From contig NZ_JH597775.1 in assembly GCF_000243335.1 (NCBI RefSeq), positions 120,088-184,087 of the forward strand: a stretch of 64,000 nucleotides of DNA, written 5' to 3'. This document shows, one piece after another, positions 43,883-53,406 of the stretch (position 1 is the stretch's first letter; each line of letters begins with the position of its first letter). Under the pieces are notes generated by a model that did not search any database, had not been told where the DNA came from, and was given only the letters and a program-made list of their open reading frames with translations. Made by a program: the position numbers and the translations under genes. The stretch comes from Leptonema illini DSM 21528. GTDB lineage: Bacteria; Spirochaetota; Leptospiria; Leptospirales; Leptonemataceae.

Positions 43883-45868
43883 TTATTGAGCCGGATTCCG
43901 GCCGATCGGTTGCAGCGCCGTGCCGAAAAGCCATCCCTGTGCTTCATCGCATCCGTACTGGCGCAGAAGCGTCTTCTGGCCTTCATGCTCGACGCCGCCG
44001 GCGACGGTCGAAAGCCCGAGGGCTCTGGCCATCTGCACCATACCCTGTATGAGCCACTGGCTGCGTCGCTCCCCCATATCACGAATCAGCGAACGGTCGA
44101 TCTTGACTTCGCGAATCGGATAATCCTGTAGCGAACGCAGGGCACCGTAGCCCGTTCCGAAATTGTCGATGGAAAGAGAGAAGCCCATGGCGTCGAGTTC
44201 GCGCAGGATCTGTTCGGTATGGCCGCCGCGCTGAAGGGCGATGGCTTCATGGATCTCAAGCCGGACCTTCTGTGCCGGCAGGTCAAAGGCGATGACGCGG
44301 TCGGCAAGCCGGCGCACGAACTGCGGCTGGAAGAACTGCTGCGCCGAGATGTTCAGACGGAGCAGGGATGGATCTCCCCGTAGCGACCAGCGCTTCAAAT
44401 TCGCCAGGCCTTCGTCGATGACCCAGTCGCCGATGGCGAGCATGAGCCCCGTCTCTTCGGCGATAGGCAGAAAGGCCTCGGGCAGCAGCAGGCCCAATCG
44501 GGGATGTTGCCATCGAAGCAGGGCTTCATAGCTGCTCACGGCGCTGCTGGTTAACGATATTGTCGGTAGAAAAACGAGGCGTAACTGGTCGTCTGGAATG
44601 GCCGCTTTGAGTTCCTGCTGCAGCGTGATGCGCTCGCGACCGAACGACCCGCGTGTGTCGGAATAGAAGGCGTACCGATCACGTCCGGCCTCCTTGCTGC
44701 GGTAGAGAGCAACATCGGCGTTGCGGATGATCTCTTCGGCGTTTTTTCCGTCGGTCGGGAAAACGGCGATACCGATTGAGGCCGAGATGTGTAATTCGAA
44801 GCCGTCGATAAAGAAGGGTTTGCCTAACTCATGGATGATCTTTTCAGCGACGATGCCGGCTGCCGGAGCGTCGGGAACGCCAGGTAAAAGAACGATAAAT
44901 TCGTCGCCTCCGTTCCGCGAAACCGTATCATCGGGACGCAGAGCGCCGACAAGACGCTGCGCTACGGCGATGAGCAATCCGTCGCCGACGGCATGGCCGA
45001 GAGTGTCGTTGATGGGCTTGAAGCGGTCGAGATCGAGGAAGAGCACGGCGAAACCCTCGCCGACGCGACGGGCATGAGCAAGGGCGAGATCGATGCGATC
45101 AAGAACGAGCGTCCGGTTCGGCAGGCCGGTCAGTCCGTCATGATGCGCCTGATGTCTTATGATATCTTCGGCGATCTTCTGTTCCGTGATGTCGGCCATA
45201 CTGCCGATCATGCGGAAGGGGATCTGCTCTTCATCGAGCAGAAAGGCGCCGTTATCCCGTATGTGAATATAACTATTGTTTTTTCTGCGAAAGCGGTAGT
45301 CGACGCTGTAGCGCCCGCGGGATTTCCGAGCCTGATCGAGCAGGCTCAGCGCTTCTTCGCGATCCTCGGGGTGAATATGTTCCGCCCATTCCTTGATGTT
45401 CATGGCGGCCAGCTCTTCGGCGCAGTAGCCGGTGATCTCTGAGGTGGCGCCGGCCCAGGTGATCGTCCCCGTTCGCAGATCGTAGTCATAGACCATCTGG
45501 CCGGTTTGCTGTACGACCAGCTGCAATCGCTGCTCGCTCTCTTTTAACAGGCGTTCCGTATCAGCCGACGTTGCGGGTGTTTCAATCACTGCCCAGGAAT
45601 CGGCGATGCGGCACAGATGCAGCTCATGTCGCATATCTCCCGACATGGCCCAGAAAAGCGACATCTGTTCGTTTCCGTCAGCAATCGCTCTCTTCCATAG
45701 TTCGCCGATACTCGGGGGCTCCGTCGAGAAAAGGGACGGTATACCCTGTTTGAGGTATGCGGCTTGCCCGCAGCGCTGCAAGATGGTGCCATGCATGTCG
45801 GCAACGACGACGGACAGAACCTTTCGGTCCTGGCCATTAACGATTTCTATGAGTTCAGAGGGATGCAT
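43883..45868 (-). CDS. PAS-GGDEF-EAL protein with degenerate EAL domain
   Basis: 661 residues from the ATG at 45868; the longer frame adds a phenylalanine-rich, unlikely leader. An N-terminal sensor-like region (~1-105), PAS (~110-235, 'MADITEQKIAED'), GGDEF (~245-410) with an intact 'RNGGDEF' and I-site R-P-D-D five residues upstream, then EAL (~420-655). In EAL the 'EALLRW' Glu, the Asn of 'LNISA', the E-I-x-E pair and the 'KIDRS' Lys are present. The metal-site 'DDFGTG' reads 'DNFGTG', the 'AEGVE' Glu is Gly ('AGGVE') and the 'YQP' Gln is Leu. Cyclase active, phosphodiesterase probably inactive (inference). Confidence 0.88.
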   Translation of the reverse strand: MHPSELIEIVNGQDRKVLSVVVADMHGTILQRCGQAAYLKQGIPSLFSTEPPSIGELWKRAIADGNEQMSLFWAMSGDMRHELHLCRIADSWAVIETPATSADTERLLKESEQRLQLVVQQTGQMVYDYDLRTGTITWAGATSEITGYCAEELAAMNIKEWAEHIHPEDREEALSLLDQARKSRGRYSVDYRFRRKNNSYIHIRDNGAFLLDEEQIPFRMIGSMADITEQKIAEDIIRHQAHHDGLTGLPNRTLVLDRIDLALAHARRVGEGFAVLFLDLDRFKPINDTLGHAVGDGLLIAVAQRLVGALRPDDTVSRNGGDEFIVLLPGVPDAPAAGIVAEKIIHELGKPFFIDGFELHISASIGIAVFPTDGKNAEEIIRNADVALYRSKEAGRDRYAFYSDTRGSFGRERITLQQELKAAIPDDQLRLVFLPTISLTSSAVSSYEALLRWQHPRLGLLLPEAFLPIAEETGLMLAIGDWVIDEGLANLKRWSLRGDPSLLRLNISAQQFFQPQFVRRLADRVIAFDLPAQKVRLEIHEAIALQRGGHTEQILRELDAMGFSLSIDNFGTGYGALRSLQDYPIREVKIDRSLIRDMGERRSQWLIQGMVQMARALGLSTVAGGVEHEGQKTLLRQYGCDEAQGWLFGTALQPIGRNPAQ

Positions 45869-45978
45869 GAGGTCCGATTTGAAAAAGAAAAAGACTTTGC
45901 GACGCTCGCGCAGTATGAAGAGTATGAGAAGAGAGACGAATTCCGTCAATAGAAAAGCAGAGTATAAAGCGAAAGAGC

Positions 45979-48213
45979 ATGATCGGATACCTCTTACTCA
46001 CCTTCTTTGCCGCCGTCGTCTACCTGCTCTTTTCTGCAGGTGCGATTCGCAGCAACCCGCGTTCGGCGCGTAACTGGCTTTTTGCGCTTGCTCTTTTCAG
46101 CCTGTCCGTCTGGGCCTTCTGTTATACGTGGATGTACGCCGCCGATGACGTTGAAAGCGTGAAGCTCTGGTATCGCATATCGGCGCTTGGCTGGATTTTC
46201 AGTCCGATGTTCTATCTGCATTTTTATATGGTGCTGGCGAAATCACCGTCGGGGCCTCTTCGCTTTCTCATCCTTGCAGGCGGTTATATTGTCGCCGTCG
46301 CTCTGATCGTGCGCATGCAGTTCGCTCCGATTATGGCGGCTGACTTTATCAAACGCGACTATTACTGGGAAGAGGTGATTATCAGCCCCGATCCGTGGTT
46401 CTGGCTGCTTCTCTTCAATTCGTTCTGGACGATCGTTCTCGGAGCCTGGCTGCACTTCCGTCGTGCGCGAAGGTCTCAACGCCGTGTGGAGAAAAGGCAG
46501 GCCTGGATCATTTCGATTACGATCGCCCTGTCGGCCTTGATGATCTATCTTGTGAATGTCGTTCTGCCCGCCCTGCACGTGCGTCCGTTTCCGTCGATCG
46601 CCATCGTTCTCAACCTGATACCGGCCGGCATTATCTGGTGGGCATTTCACAAATACGATACGCTTGCGCTCACGCCCGGTATGGCCGCCGATACGATCCT
46701 GGAAAAGATCAGCGACGCCATCGTGCTTTTTGACGAAGATGGGCGTATCCTGAGCTTTAACCGAAGCGCTCGTAATCTTGTAGGGTCTTCCATCGAAGCG
46801 GGCCGTCATGTGCGCGATCTTTTTATCGAGCCTCCTTCTGTACTTGAAGAGACGCTCTCGGTTGGCGAGCAATTTCAGTTCGAGTCGACGCTCAAGCTCG
46901 ATCGGCCCATCCCCGTGAGAGTGGAAGGGGCGGCCTTTCATAACGTCGCCGGCGATTATATGGGATGCTCTCTTGCCATTCGAGACATCCGAAATATCAA
47001 GCAGCTTCGTGAAGAGATCAACGAGCGCCGTCACGTTCAGGAGAAGCTTGAAGATGCGATGATCGAACTGAAGCGCGCCACAAGGGCAAGAACGGATTTC
47101 CTGACGCGCATCAGCCACGAGATACGCACGCCGATGAACGCCATTCTCGGCGCCGGTGAGCTGCTTGCCGACACCGATCTGAACGCCACACAGCGTGAGT
47201 ATCTGGATTTTTCGCGAAGGGCCGGCGAAAGCCTGCTCGGACTCATCGACAATCTGCTCGACCTCTCGCGTATGGAGGCCGGTCGCTTTGAGATTTCGAA
47301 GGCTCCGTTTTCGCCGCATGATCTTGCCGAAGACGTCTGTCGTATCCTCAAGGCCGAGGCGGAGCGTAAAGGCATTCTGCTTCTGCTTGAAGAGGCGGAT
47401 GTGCCTGCACTTCTCGAAGGCGACGAAAAAAGCCTGCGTCAGATTCTGCTCAATCTGGGCGGCAACGCCCTCAAATTCACGGAGAACGGACAGGTACTTC
47501 TGCGGTTTGAGGTTAACGATCAGGGCGGAAGACCGGCACTTGTAATGGTTGTGCAGGATACGGGCATCGGCATCGAGCCCGAGCAGATGGAGCGTATCTT
47601 TCAGCCGTTCATGCAGGGCGACTCTTCTATTACCCGACGCTTCGGCAGAGCAGGCCTTGGCCTTGCTATCGTTCGCGAGCTTGTCGACCGCATGGATGGC
47701 ACGATGCGACTGAAAAGCGAGCCGGGACTTTTCACGCGCTTCGAGGTTTCTATTCCCGTTGTCATTCTCGAAGCATCTGTAAAGGCTCTCTCAGAAGAAC
47801 AGCCGTTGACGCTTCCTGCGATTCGTCTGCTTGTCGCCGAGGATTCGCCCGAGAACCGCCAGATCGTCGCCGCTTTCTTGAAAGATCAACCCGTACTTCT
47901 GACCTTTGCCTGTGATGGAGAGGCGGCGGTACGCTGTTTTGAAGAGCAGGCCTTCGATCTCGTACTCATGGACTTACAGATGCCGGGCGTCGATGGTTAT
48001 ACGGCGACCCGTCGCATACGACAGATCGAAGAGGCCGATCATCGGCGTCGTACGCCCGTGCTGGCCTTCACGGCGCATGCGATGAGTGATGCCGCCGAAA
48101 ATGCGACCGAGGCGGGTTGCGACGGCGTCGTCGTCAAGCCTCTGCGCCGGCGCAAGTTGCTCGAAAGCATCATCCAGTATGCCGCTTCGTCTTCCTCGTC
48201 GGAGCAGCGCTGA
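45979..48213 (+). CDS. Hybrid histidine kinase with seven-helix N-terminal membrane domain
   Basis: 744 residues. About seven membrane helices in the first ~225 residues (7TM histidine-kinase N-terminal type), a PAS-like domain (~235-340), HisKA with 'FLTRISHEIRTPMN' (phosphorylated His), HATPase with N box 'LLNLGGNALKFT', 'DTGIGIEP' and 'GRAGLGLAIV', and a C-terminal receiver with 'VAEDSPENR' and 'LVLMDLQMPGVDGY'. It is the membrane sensor of a phosphorelay whose partner is not adjacent. Divergent from the GGDEF-EAL gene by 110 bp; its 3' end overlaps hrpB by 44 bp tail-to-tail. Confidence 0.9.
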   Translation: MIGYLLLTFFAAVVYLLFSAGAIRSNPRSARNWLFALALFSLSVWAFCYTWMYAADDVESVKLWYRISALGWIFSPMFYLHFYMVLAKSPSGPLRFLILAGGYIVAVALIVRMQFAPIMAADFIKRDYYWEEVIISPDPWFWLLLFNSFWTIVLGAWLHFRRARRSQRRVEKRQAWIISITIALSALMIYLVNVVLPALHVRPFPSIAIVLNLIPAGIIWWAFHKYDTLALTPGMAADTILEKISDAIVLFDEDGRILSFNRSARNLVGSSIEAGRHVRDLFIEPPSVLEETLSVGEQFQFESTLKLDRPIPVRVEGAAFHNVAGDYMGCSLAIRDIRNIKQLREEINERRHVQEKLEDAMIELKRATRARTDFLTRISHEIRTPMNAILGAGELLADTDLNATQREYLDFSRRAGESLLGLIDNLLDLSRMEAGRFEISKAPFSPHDLAEDVCRILKAEAERKGILLLLEEADVPALLEGDEKSLRQILLNLGGNALKFTENGQVLLRFEVNDQGGRPALVMVVQDTGIGIEPEQMERIFQPFMQGDSSITRRFGRAGLGLAIVRELVDRMDGTMRLKSEPGLFTRFEVSIPVVILEASVKALSEEQPLTLPAIRLLVAEDSPENRQIVAAFLKDQPVLLTFACDGEAAVRCFEEQAFDLVLMDLQMPGVDGYTATRRIRQIEEADHRRRTPVLAFTAHAMSDAAENATEAGCDGVVVKPLRRRKLLESIIQYAASSSSSEQR

Positions 48214-50737
48214 GCGGATCTTCTGGCCACGGATGCTTCGGATAACGCCCGCGCAGCTCTTTACGCACATCGGCATAGGTACTCGTCCAGAAGCTGCGCA
48301 GGTCGTTTGTGATCTGCACCGGTCGGCCTGCCGGCGAGAGCATATGCAGCGTCAGAGGAATGCGTCCGTCGCCGATGCGAGGCGTTTCGATCAACCCGAA
48401 AAGCTCCTGAAGCTTCACAGCGAGGACGGGGGGCCTGATTGCGTAGTCGATGCGAATGAGCGATCCGGAAGGCACGGCGATCGATTCCGGAGCAAGGCGT
48501 TCGATGAGGCGACGTTGCTCCGTGCTGAAGCGACTGAATAGAGGCGTGCTGTATTCGCTGATCGTGCCCGTCGGTCCAATAAAAGGACGCAGCCAGCGAT
48601 CGGCTTCGGCGATGAGTGTGGTCGTATCGCAGGCGGGCAGATCATCGAATCCGGCCTCGCGCAGGCATTCGACCCTTTGAATCAGAGACAGGGCCTTCGC
48701 GTCGTTCGTCCATTCTTCGCCTTCGCAGATGCGACTCAGAGTAGCGTCGATGATCATTGATGCATCGGCCTCGTCACTACGCAGTACTCGGCTGCGAAGC
48801 GTGATCGCTCCGATCCTCTCTTCTTCGACGATCTGAAAGCCTGCAGCGACCGGGCGCATAACGCGCCGGATGCTGACGGAGCCCTCGCGCACGACATCTG
48901 TGGCATCGGCAGCCAGGGCCAGACGGATGCGAGCCTTTGCCTGCGTATCGAGATCGGCGACGACGAGCCATTCGCTTTCGCGCAGCGGATCGGCTTCGTT
49001 CAAAATGGCACCGGTGCCGTTTGCAAGCAGGTACTCCGACGACTGTGACGTCCGTCGTTTCGCGATGCGATCGGGAAAGGCGAGTGCAAGTAGCGCGGCG
49101 ATGCCGGCGGGAGTTTCAGGAGTGGCGACCTGTATCTCAGCCTGTTCACGTGTCGTCCGCCCGCTTTCACGCACTGATCTGACTAACGAATCGGCGATGC
49201 GCACAAGCCTTTCGCTTGCGTTGCGCTCACGCTGTGAGGTTATCCAGTCAATCCGTCTCTGCAGATCGGCCGTGAAGGGCTCGTCGGGGCGAAAGCGCAG
49301 TGGATCACGCTCCGAGAGAAGGGCGGCCAGGTCGGCCGCTTCGTGAAGACCGTTTTGAGAGTCTGACGATTCTTTCTGTCCTCTCGGCCCTCTCGGTGCT
49401 TCGAGCGAGGCGACAAGCATGCGGCTGAGCCGTGGATGTAGAGGCAATCTTGCCATCTGGCGGCCAGTTGCTGTAATGCGGTCATCCGTTAATGCGCCGA
49501 GTTCATGAAGTAGTTTGCTGGCTCTCGATAGGGCCGCAGCCGGAGGGCGATCGAGAAGGCAGAGTTCGTCGGGCGATGCGCCGCGTTCGCGCAGTTCAAG
49601 AAGAAAGCCGGCCAGATCGGCCTCGGCGATCTCTGGCGGCGTTCGCTCTGTGAGTGCATCAAACTCAGAGCGACTGCACATGCGCAGGCAATACCCGTCG
49701 GCAAGTCGGCCGGCGCGACCGGCGCGCTGTTCCGCTGCATCTTTTGCAATACGCATCAACTCAAGACGACTCATGCCGCTGCCGGCATCATAACGCTGTC
49801 GCCGTTCGAAGCCTGAATCGATGACGGCGTCCACGCCTTCGATCGTAAGACTGGTCTGAGCGACGTTTGTGGCCAGAATCAGGCGTCGGCGACCCGGATC
49901 ATAACGCAGCGCCTCATCCTGCTCTTTGCGCGATAGCTCTCCGTAAAGCGGCACGACGGGCAGATCGGTCAGAGATTCGCCGAGTATCGTGGCGGCGCGG
50001 CGAATCTCTCCCTGACCCGGTAAAAAGACGAGAATGTCTTTCGTCGTTCTCTGGAGCGTATGACGCACGGCCGAAAGAAGCGCCTTATAAAAGGCCTGTG
50101 ACAGATACTGGCCTCGCTCGATAAAGTCCGCCGCACCGCGAAGGCCCTGGCTGCGATACAGACGGCAGGCGTCCTCGTATTCGATCTGCACCTCGAAGCG
50201 CCGCACATCGACTTTGAGAACAGGGGCGTTATCCAGAAGTCTGGAAACGGCCGTTCCGTCCAGCGTCGCCGACATGACAAGGATACGCAGATCGTCGCGC
50301 AACGTCGCCGCCTCAAGCACAAAGGCCAGGCCCAGGTCTGATTGCAGCGATCGTTCATGGAACTCGTCGAAGATGACGAGGCCGACTCCCGTTAACTCGG
50401 GATCACGCTGCAGTCGCGCCGTGAGCATTCCCTCGGTAACGATCTCAATGCGCGTTTTTGCGCTGACGCGACGCTCAAAGCGGATGCTGTAGCCGACGGT
50501 CTGCCCCACCTGCTCCCCGAGAAGCGAGGCGATGCGCGAGGCGGCCTGGACGGCGGCGATGCGCCGTGGTTGCAGCATAACGATGGACTGACCGGCCGAT
50601 AAAAGAGGCAGAAGCGATTGCGGTAGCACCGTCGTCTTACCCGCTCCGGGCGGAGCCTGCAAGACGGCGAAGCGGCGCTCGGTTAACTGGCGCCGCAACG
50701 GTTCGATCAGGGATTGGACGGGAAAGTCACTCTGCAT
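48170..50737 (-). CDS. hrpB: ATP-dependent RNA helicase HrpB
   Basis: 855 residues. DEAH-type helicase: 'APPGAGKTTVLP' (Walker A, ~27-38), 'DEFHER' (motif II, ~124), 'VMSATLD' (motif III) and 'TNVAQTSLTI' and 'QRAGRAGR' (motifs V-VI), then the long HrpB C-terminal region with 'PGAEWPED'-like end 'KHPWPEDP'. A short Arg/Gly/Ser-rich stretch around 49330-49410 ('EAPRGPRGQKE') looks inserted between the conserved 'HPRLSRML' and 'LAALLSERDPL' blocks. It overlaps the dsbD-like gene by 11 bp at its start, so is translationally coupled to it. Confidence 0.92.
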   Translation of the reverse strand: MQSDFPVQSLIEPLRRQLTERRFAVLQAPPGAGKTTVLPQSLLPLLSAGQSIVMLQPRRIAAVQAASRIASLLGEQVGQTVGYSIRFERRVSAKTRIEIVTEGMLTARLQRDPELTGVGLVIFDEFHERSLQSDLGLAFVLEAATLRDDLRILVMSATLDGTAVSRLLDNAPVLKVDVRRFEVQIEYEDACRLYRSQGLRGAADFIERGQYLSQAFYKALLSAVRHTLQRTTKDILVFLPGQGEIRRAATILGESLTDLPVVPLYGELSRKEQDEALRYDPGRRRLILATNVAQTSLTIEGVDAVIDSGFERRQRYDAGSGMSRLELMRIAKDAAEQRAGRAGRLADGYCLRMCSRSEFDALTERTPPEIAEADLAGFLLELRERGASPDELCLLDRPPAAALSRASKLLHELGALTDDRITATGRQMARLPLHPRLSRMLVASLEAPRGPRGQKESSDSQNGLHEAADLAALLSERDPLRFRPDEPFTADLQRRIDWITSQRERNASERLVRIADSLVRSVRESGRTTREQAEIQVATPETPAGIAALLALAFPDRIAKRRTSQSSEYLLANGTGAILNEADPLRESEWLVVADLDTQAKARIRLALAADATDVVREGSVSIRRVMRPVAAGFQIVEEERIGAITLRSRVLRSDEADASMIIDATLSRICEGEEWTNDAKALSLIQRVECLREAGFDDLPACDTTTLIAEADRWLRPFIGPTGTISEYSTPLFSRFSTEQRRLIERLAPESIAVPSGSLIRIDYAIRPPVLAVKLQELFGLIETPRIGDGRIPLTLHMLSPAGRPVQITNDLRSFWTSTYADVRKELRGRYPKHPWPEDPLSAAPTRKTKRHTG

Positions 50738-52091
50738 GCGAACGGATGGCCTGGATCATACCGGCGCCGTCTCTGTAGTTCGTCGTCTTGAAGATCAGCG
50801 TCTGGTCGGCACGCAGAACGAGAAAGAAGGGCAGTCCGACGTTCAGCTCCGGATAACTTTCTGCGAAGCGCTCAAAGGCCGCATCGGTATCGTAGATCTT
50901 GAGCGGCACCGCCTCGTTTATGCCCGAGGCAAGCGTCTCATCGGTTTCGATCAGGCGACTGAAGTCCTTGCAGTTCGTACACCAGTCGGCATAGAAGTCG
51001 ATGAAAACCGGCCGGCCTTCTTGCGCCGCGCGGGCAAAGGCCTCGTTAGGATGTCGGTGAAAGACGACCGAGCCGACCTGCTCGGTTACGCCGGCAAGCG
51101 CCGCATCGTCGAGATTGCGCTCCTCTCTAACAAGAAGAAAGGGCAGCGAGAATACAAGGAGCAATACGAAGATAGCGCCTGCCTGTAGCGTTCGAAAGCG
51201 CATGGGATCGACCTGTCCGGCCTGCATCTTCTTTCGAAAGATGCGCGGCAATGCGAACAGAAAAAGCAACGAGAAGCCCGTAAAATACGAGAGAAGCAAA
51301 AGGGCATGTGCGGGAGGAACGCCAAGCACGACAAAGCCCTTCTCAAGCTGTAAAAAGGCGGCAAGATAGATGACGGCGGCGAAGGCGTACTTCACCGGAT
51401 TCATCCATCGGCCCGACTGCGGTAGTTTTGCTCCAAGCACGCCCGAGAGAAAAAGCGGAATACCGAGACCGGCGCCATAAGCGACTGCCAGGGCCATGCC
51501 GAAGCCCACCGAGCCGCCCGACGAGCTCTGCTTCGCGATAAAAAGCAGGATCGTAACGAGCGCCGGCGAGACGCAGGCCGAGGCGGCTAACCCCGCCGCC
51601 ATGCCCATCAGAAGCGTGAAGAAAAGCCCCCGCCGGGACGCCGCCTTATCAACGAGCGTGCGGGCGCGATCGAGGCCGAGCGGCACAAGATCAAGCATGG
51701 CCAGCGTCAGATACAGAAAGACGACACCGAAGGCGAGGATCACCCATCCGCTCTGCATGATGCGCGAAAGGGCCTGCCCGCCCGATGCGGCCACAAGACC
51801 GAAAAGCAGGTACAGCAGCACGGTGCCCAGCCAGTAAAGAAGCGGATGCAGCCAGAGCGGATCGTTCTTCTGCGCCGTGGCGAAGGCCGTGCTGCCCTGG
51901 CCGGTGGCCGGCTGTGCGCGACGACGTAAGAAGCCCGCCGTAATCGGAATCAGCGGATAATAGCACGGAAAGAGCGAAGAGGCAAGCCCGGCGGCGACAT
52001 AGATGGCAAGCGATGTGATCGGACTGGCCGAGGGCTGATCCATAAGCGAGGAAAGCAGCCCGTCAAGAGAGGCGGTGATCGTTTCAAGCAT
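50727..52091 (-). CDS. dsbD: DsbD beta-gamma: transmembrane thiol-disulfide interchange protein without alpha domain
   Basis: 454 residues. Eight-helix CcdA/DsbD membrane domain with the redox Cys pair in 'LFPCYYPLIP' (~43) and 'ASACVSPAL' (~174), then a C-terminal thioredoxin-fold gamma domain with 'YADWCTNCKDF'. It moves electrons from cytoplasmic thioredoxin to the periplasm. The N-terminal alpha domain of classical DsbD is absent and is encoded separately just upstream (52094-52543) with 2 bp between the genes. Helps keep periplasmic Cys proteins (several in this window) reduced or isomerised. Confidence 0.9.
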   Translation of the reverse strand: MLETITASLDGLLSSLMDQPSASPITSLAIYVAAGLASSLFPCYYPLIPITAGFLRRRAQPATGQGSTAFATAQKNDPLWLHPLLYWLGTVLLYLLFGLVAASGGQALSRIMQSGWVILAFGVVFLYLTLAMLDLVPLGLDRARTLVDKAASRRGLFFTLLMGMAAGLAASACVSPALVTILLFIAKQSSSGGSVGFGMALAVAYGAGLGIPLFLSGVLGAKLPQSGRWMNPVKYAFAAVIYLAAFLQLEKGFVVLGVPPAHALLLLSYFTGFSLLFLFALPRIFRKKMQAGQVDPMRFRTLQAGAIFVLLLVFSLPFLLVREERNLDDAALAGVTEQVGSVVFHRHPNEAFARAAQEGRPVFIDFYADWCTNCKDFSRLIETDETLASGINEAVPLKIYDTDAAFERFAESYPELNVGLPFFLVLRADQTLIFKTTNYRDGAGMIQAIRSHAE

Positions 52092-52093
52092 GG

Positions 52094-52543
52094 TTAACTC
52101 TCGGGAGAAACGTCATGCCATGCCGGCCGGTAGCAGATGCCTTTCACCTCGTCGCAGATCTGCACGCGCACGCGAAAGTTCGCATCCCCGGCCTTTTTCG
52201 TCTCTGCTGCATCGGCAGGAAGCTCGAAGGCGAATACGCCCTGTCCGCGAAGAATCCGTGCGCCCGACTCCTCGTCGATAACGCCTTCGGGCTGAGCGGC
52301 AGGCTTCGGCTCGGCAAGGCCGTCGGCCGTCCAGGCCTTCCAGTCGAAGGTGACGGGGATCAGGTTGCCCTCGCGTCCGCCGTCGAGATACGCATGATGG
52401 CGATCGGGCACGGTTACGGTGACGTTCAGCTTGCCGTTTGCGATTGCAGCGGAAAGCGACGGCTCGGGCACGCCTTGAGAGCGGCTGCACGAAACCGCAG
52501 CAAGCAGTGTGGAGAGTAGAGAGATGATTCTGATTCCTGACAT
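52094..52543 (-). CDS. Lipoprotein DsbD alpha domain (separate subunit)
   Basis: 149 residues from the ATG at 52543, preceded by AAAGGA at 7 bases. A lipobox-type signal sequence 'LLSTLLAAVSC' would anchor it in a membrane. The body matches the DsbD N-terminal (alpha) domain, with the catalytic pair C-D-E-V-K-G-I-C (C-x6-C) near the C-terminus followed by 'YRPAWHD'. It would accept electrons from the membrane partner encoded directly downstream and pass them to periplasmic substrates. Normally one polypeptide; here two. Confidence 0.85.
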   Translation of the reverse strand: MSGIRIISLLSTLLAAVSCSRSQGVPEPSLSAAIANGKLNVTVTVPDRHHAYLDGGREGNLIPVTFDWKAWTADGLAEPKPAAQPEGVIDEESGARILRGQGVFAFELPADAAETKKAGDANFRVRVQICDEVKGICYRPAWHDVSPES

Positions 52544-52678
52544 TCGTAAATCCTTTATTCTGAACGGCATCCCACGAGACCCGCGGGCGTTGCCTTATTT
52601 CTATTCGTTTCCCGGCTCATCTGGCTACAGTCTGCGATCCCGATCGACCGCTTTTCTGTCTCGCAGAGGCCGTCGCTG

Positions 52679-53338
52679 TTAAAAAGTAAGCAGTCGCTGG
52701 ATCTCGGCAAAAAGCGGCTGCAATCCGGCCGGCGCCATGACAGCAGTTACGGCCAGGCCGGCCAGGGCGCCGCCGATATGGGCCTCATGGCTGACGCCGT
52801 CGCCGCCGCGGCGGGCCATGTAGAACGACAGGGCAAGGTAGGCGATGGCAAAGACGGGCCCGGGTATGCCAATTGGAATAAACATCAGATACAACTCCAT
52901 CTGCGGATAGAGGATGATCGATGCGAAGAGGATGCCGCTCACCGATCCGCTTGCGCCAAGGCAGGCGTAGCGCGGATCTTTATGACGCATGGCATAGACG
53001 GCAAGGTCTGAGGCAAGTCCGGCGACGCCGTAGAGGGCCAGCATGAAGATCGGTCCCATCTGCTCGACGATAACGGGAGCGAAGAAGTAGAACGTGATCA
53101 TGTTAAAGAGCAGATGCATCCAGTTCGCATGCGAGAAGTGGGCGTAGATCCATCCGCGATAGCCCTCGTTCTGCGAAATTGCATACGGGGAAAAAAGAAA
53201 ATTATGCTTGTCCTCTCTCTGGAAGAAGAGCAGGGTTACGACAAGGTTGAGCAGGATTACGAGCAGAACGGCCATCGGGTGCAGTGCAGAGCAGAGGCCC
53301 GGCCGGGCAAGAAAAATCCAGCCTCCTGTGGCGCTCAT
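52679..53338 (-). CDS. Rhomboid intramembrane serine protease
   Basis: Up to 219 residues; the ATG at 53275 ('MAVLLVILLNL') is an equally possible start. Six membrane helices with 'HANWMHLLFNM' (oxyanion His/Asn), the catalytic Ser in 'GASGSVSG' and the catalytic His in 'HEAHIGG'. It cleaves membrane proteins within the bilayer; substrates unknown. Stand-alone gene, divergent from the coiled-coil gene by 68 bp. Confidence 0.9.
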   Translation of the reverse strand: MSATGGWIFLARPGLCSALHPMAVLLVILLNLVVTLLFFQREDKHNFLFSPYAISQNEGYRGWIYAHFSHANWMHLLFNMITFYFFAPVIVEQMGPIFMLALYGVAGLASDLAVYAMRHKDPRYACLGASGSVSGILFASIILYPQMELYLMFIPIGIPGPVFAIAYLALSFYMARRGGDGVSHEAHIGGALAGLAVTAVMAPAGLQPLFAEIQRLLTF

Positions 53339-53406
53339 GCCGATATAGAAACGGAACAGGCCGCTGCGGACTTCGATAAAGTGGCCTGTACAGTGAAAGC
53401 AATCCG

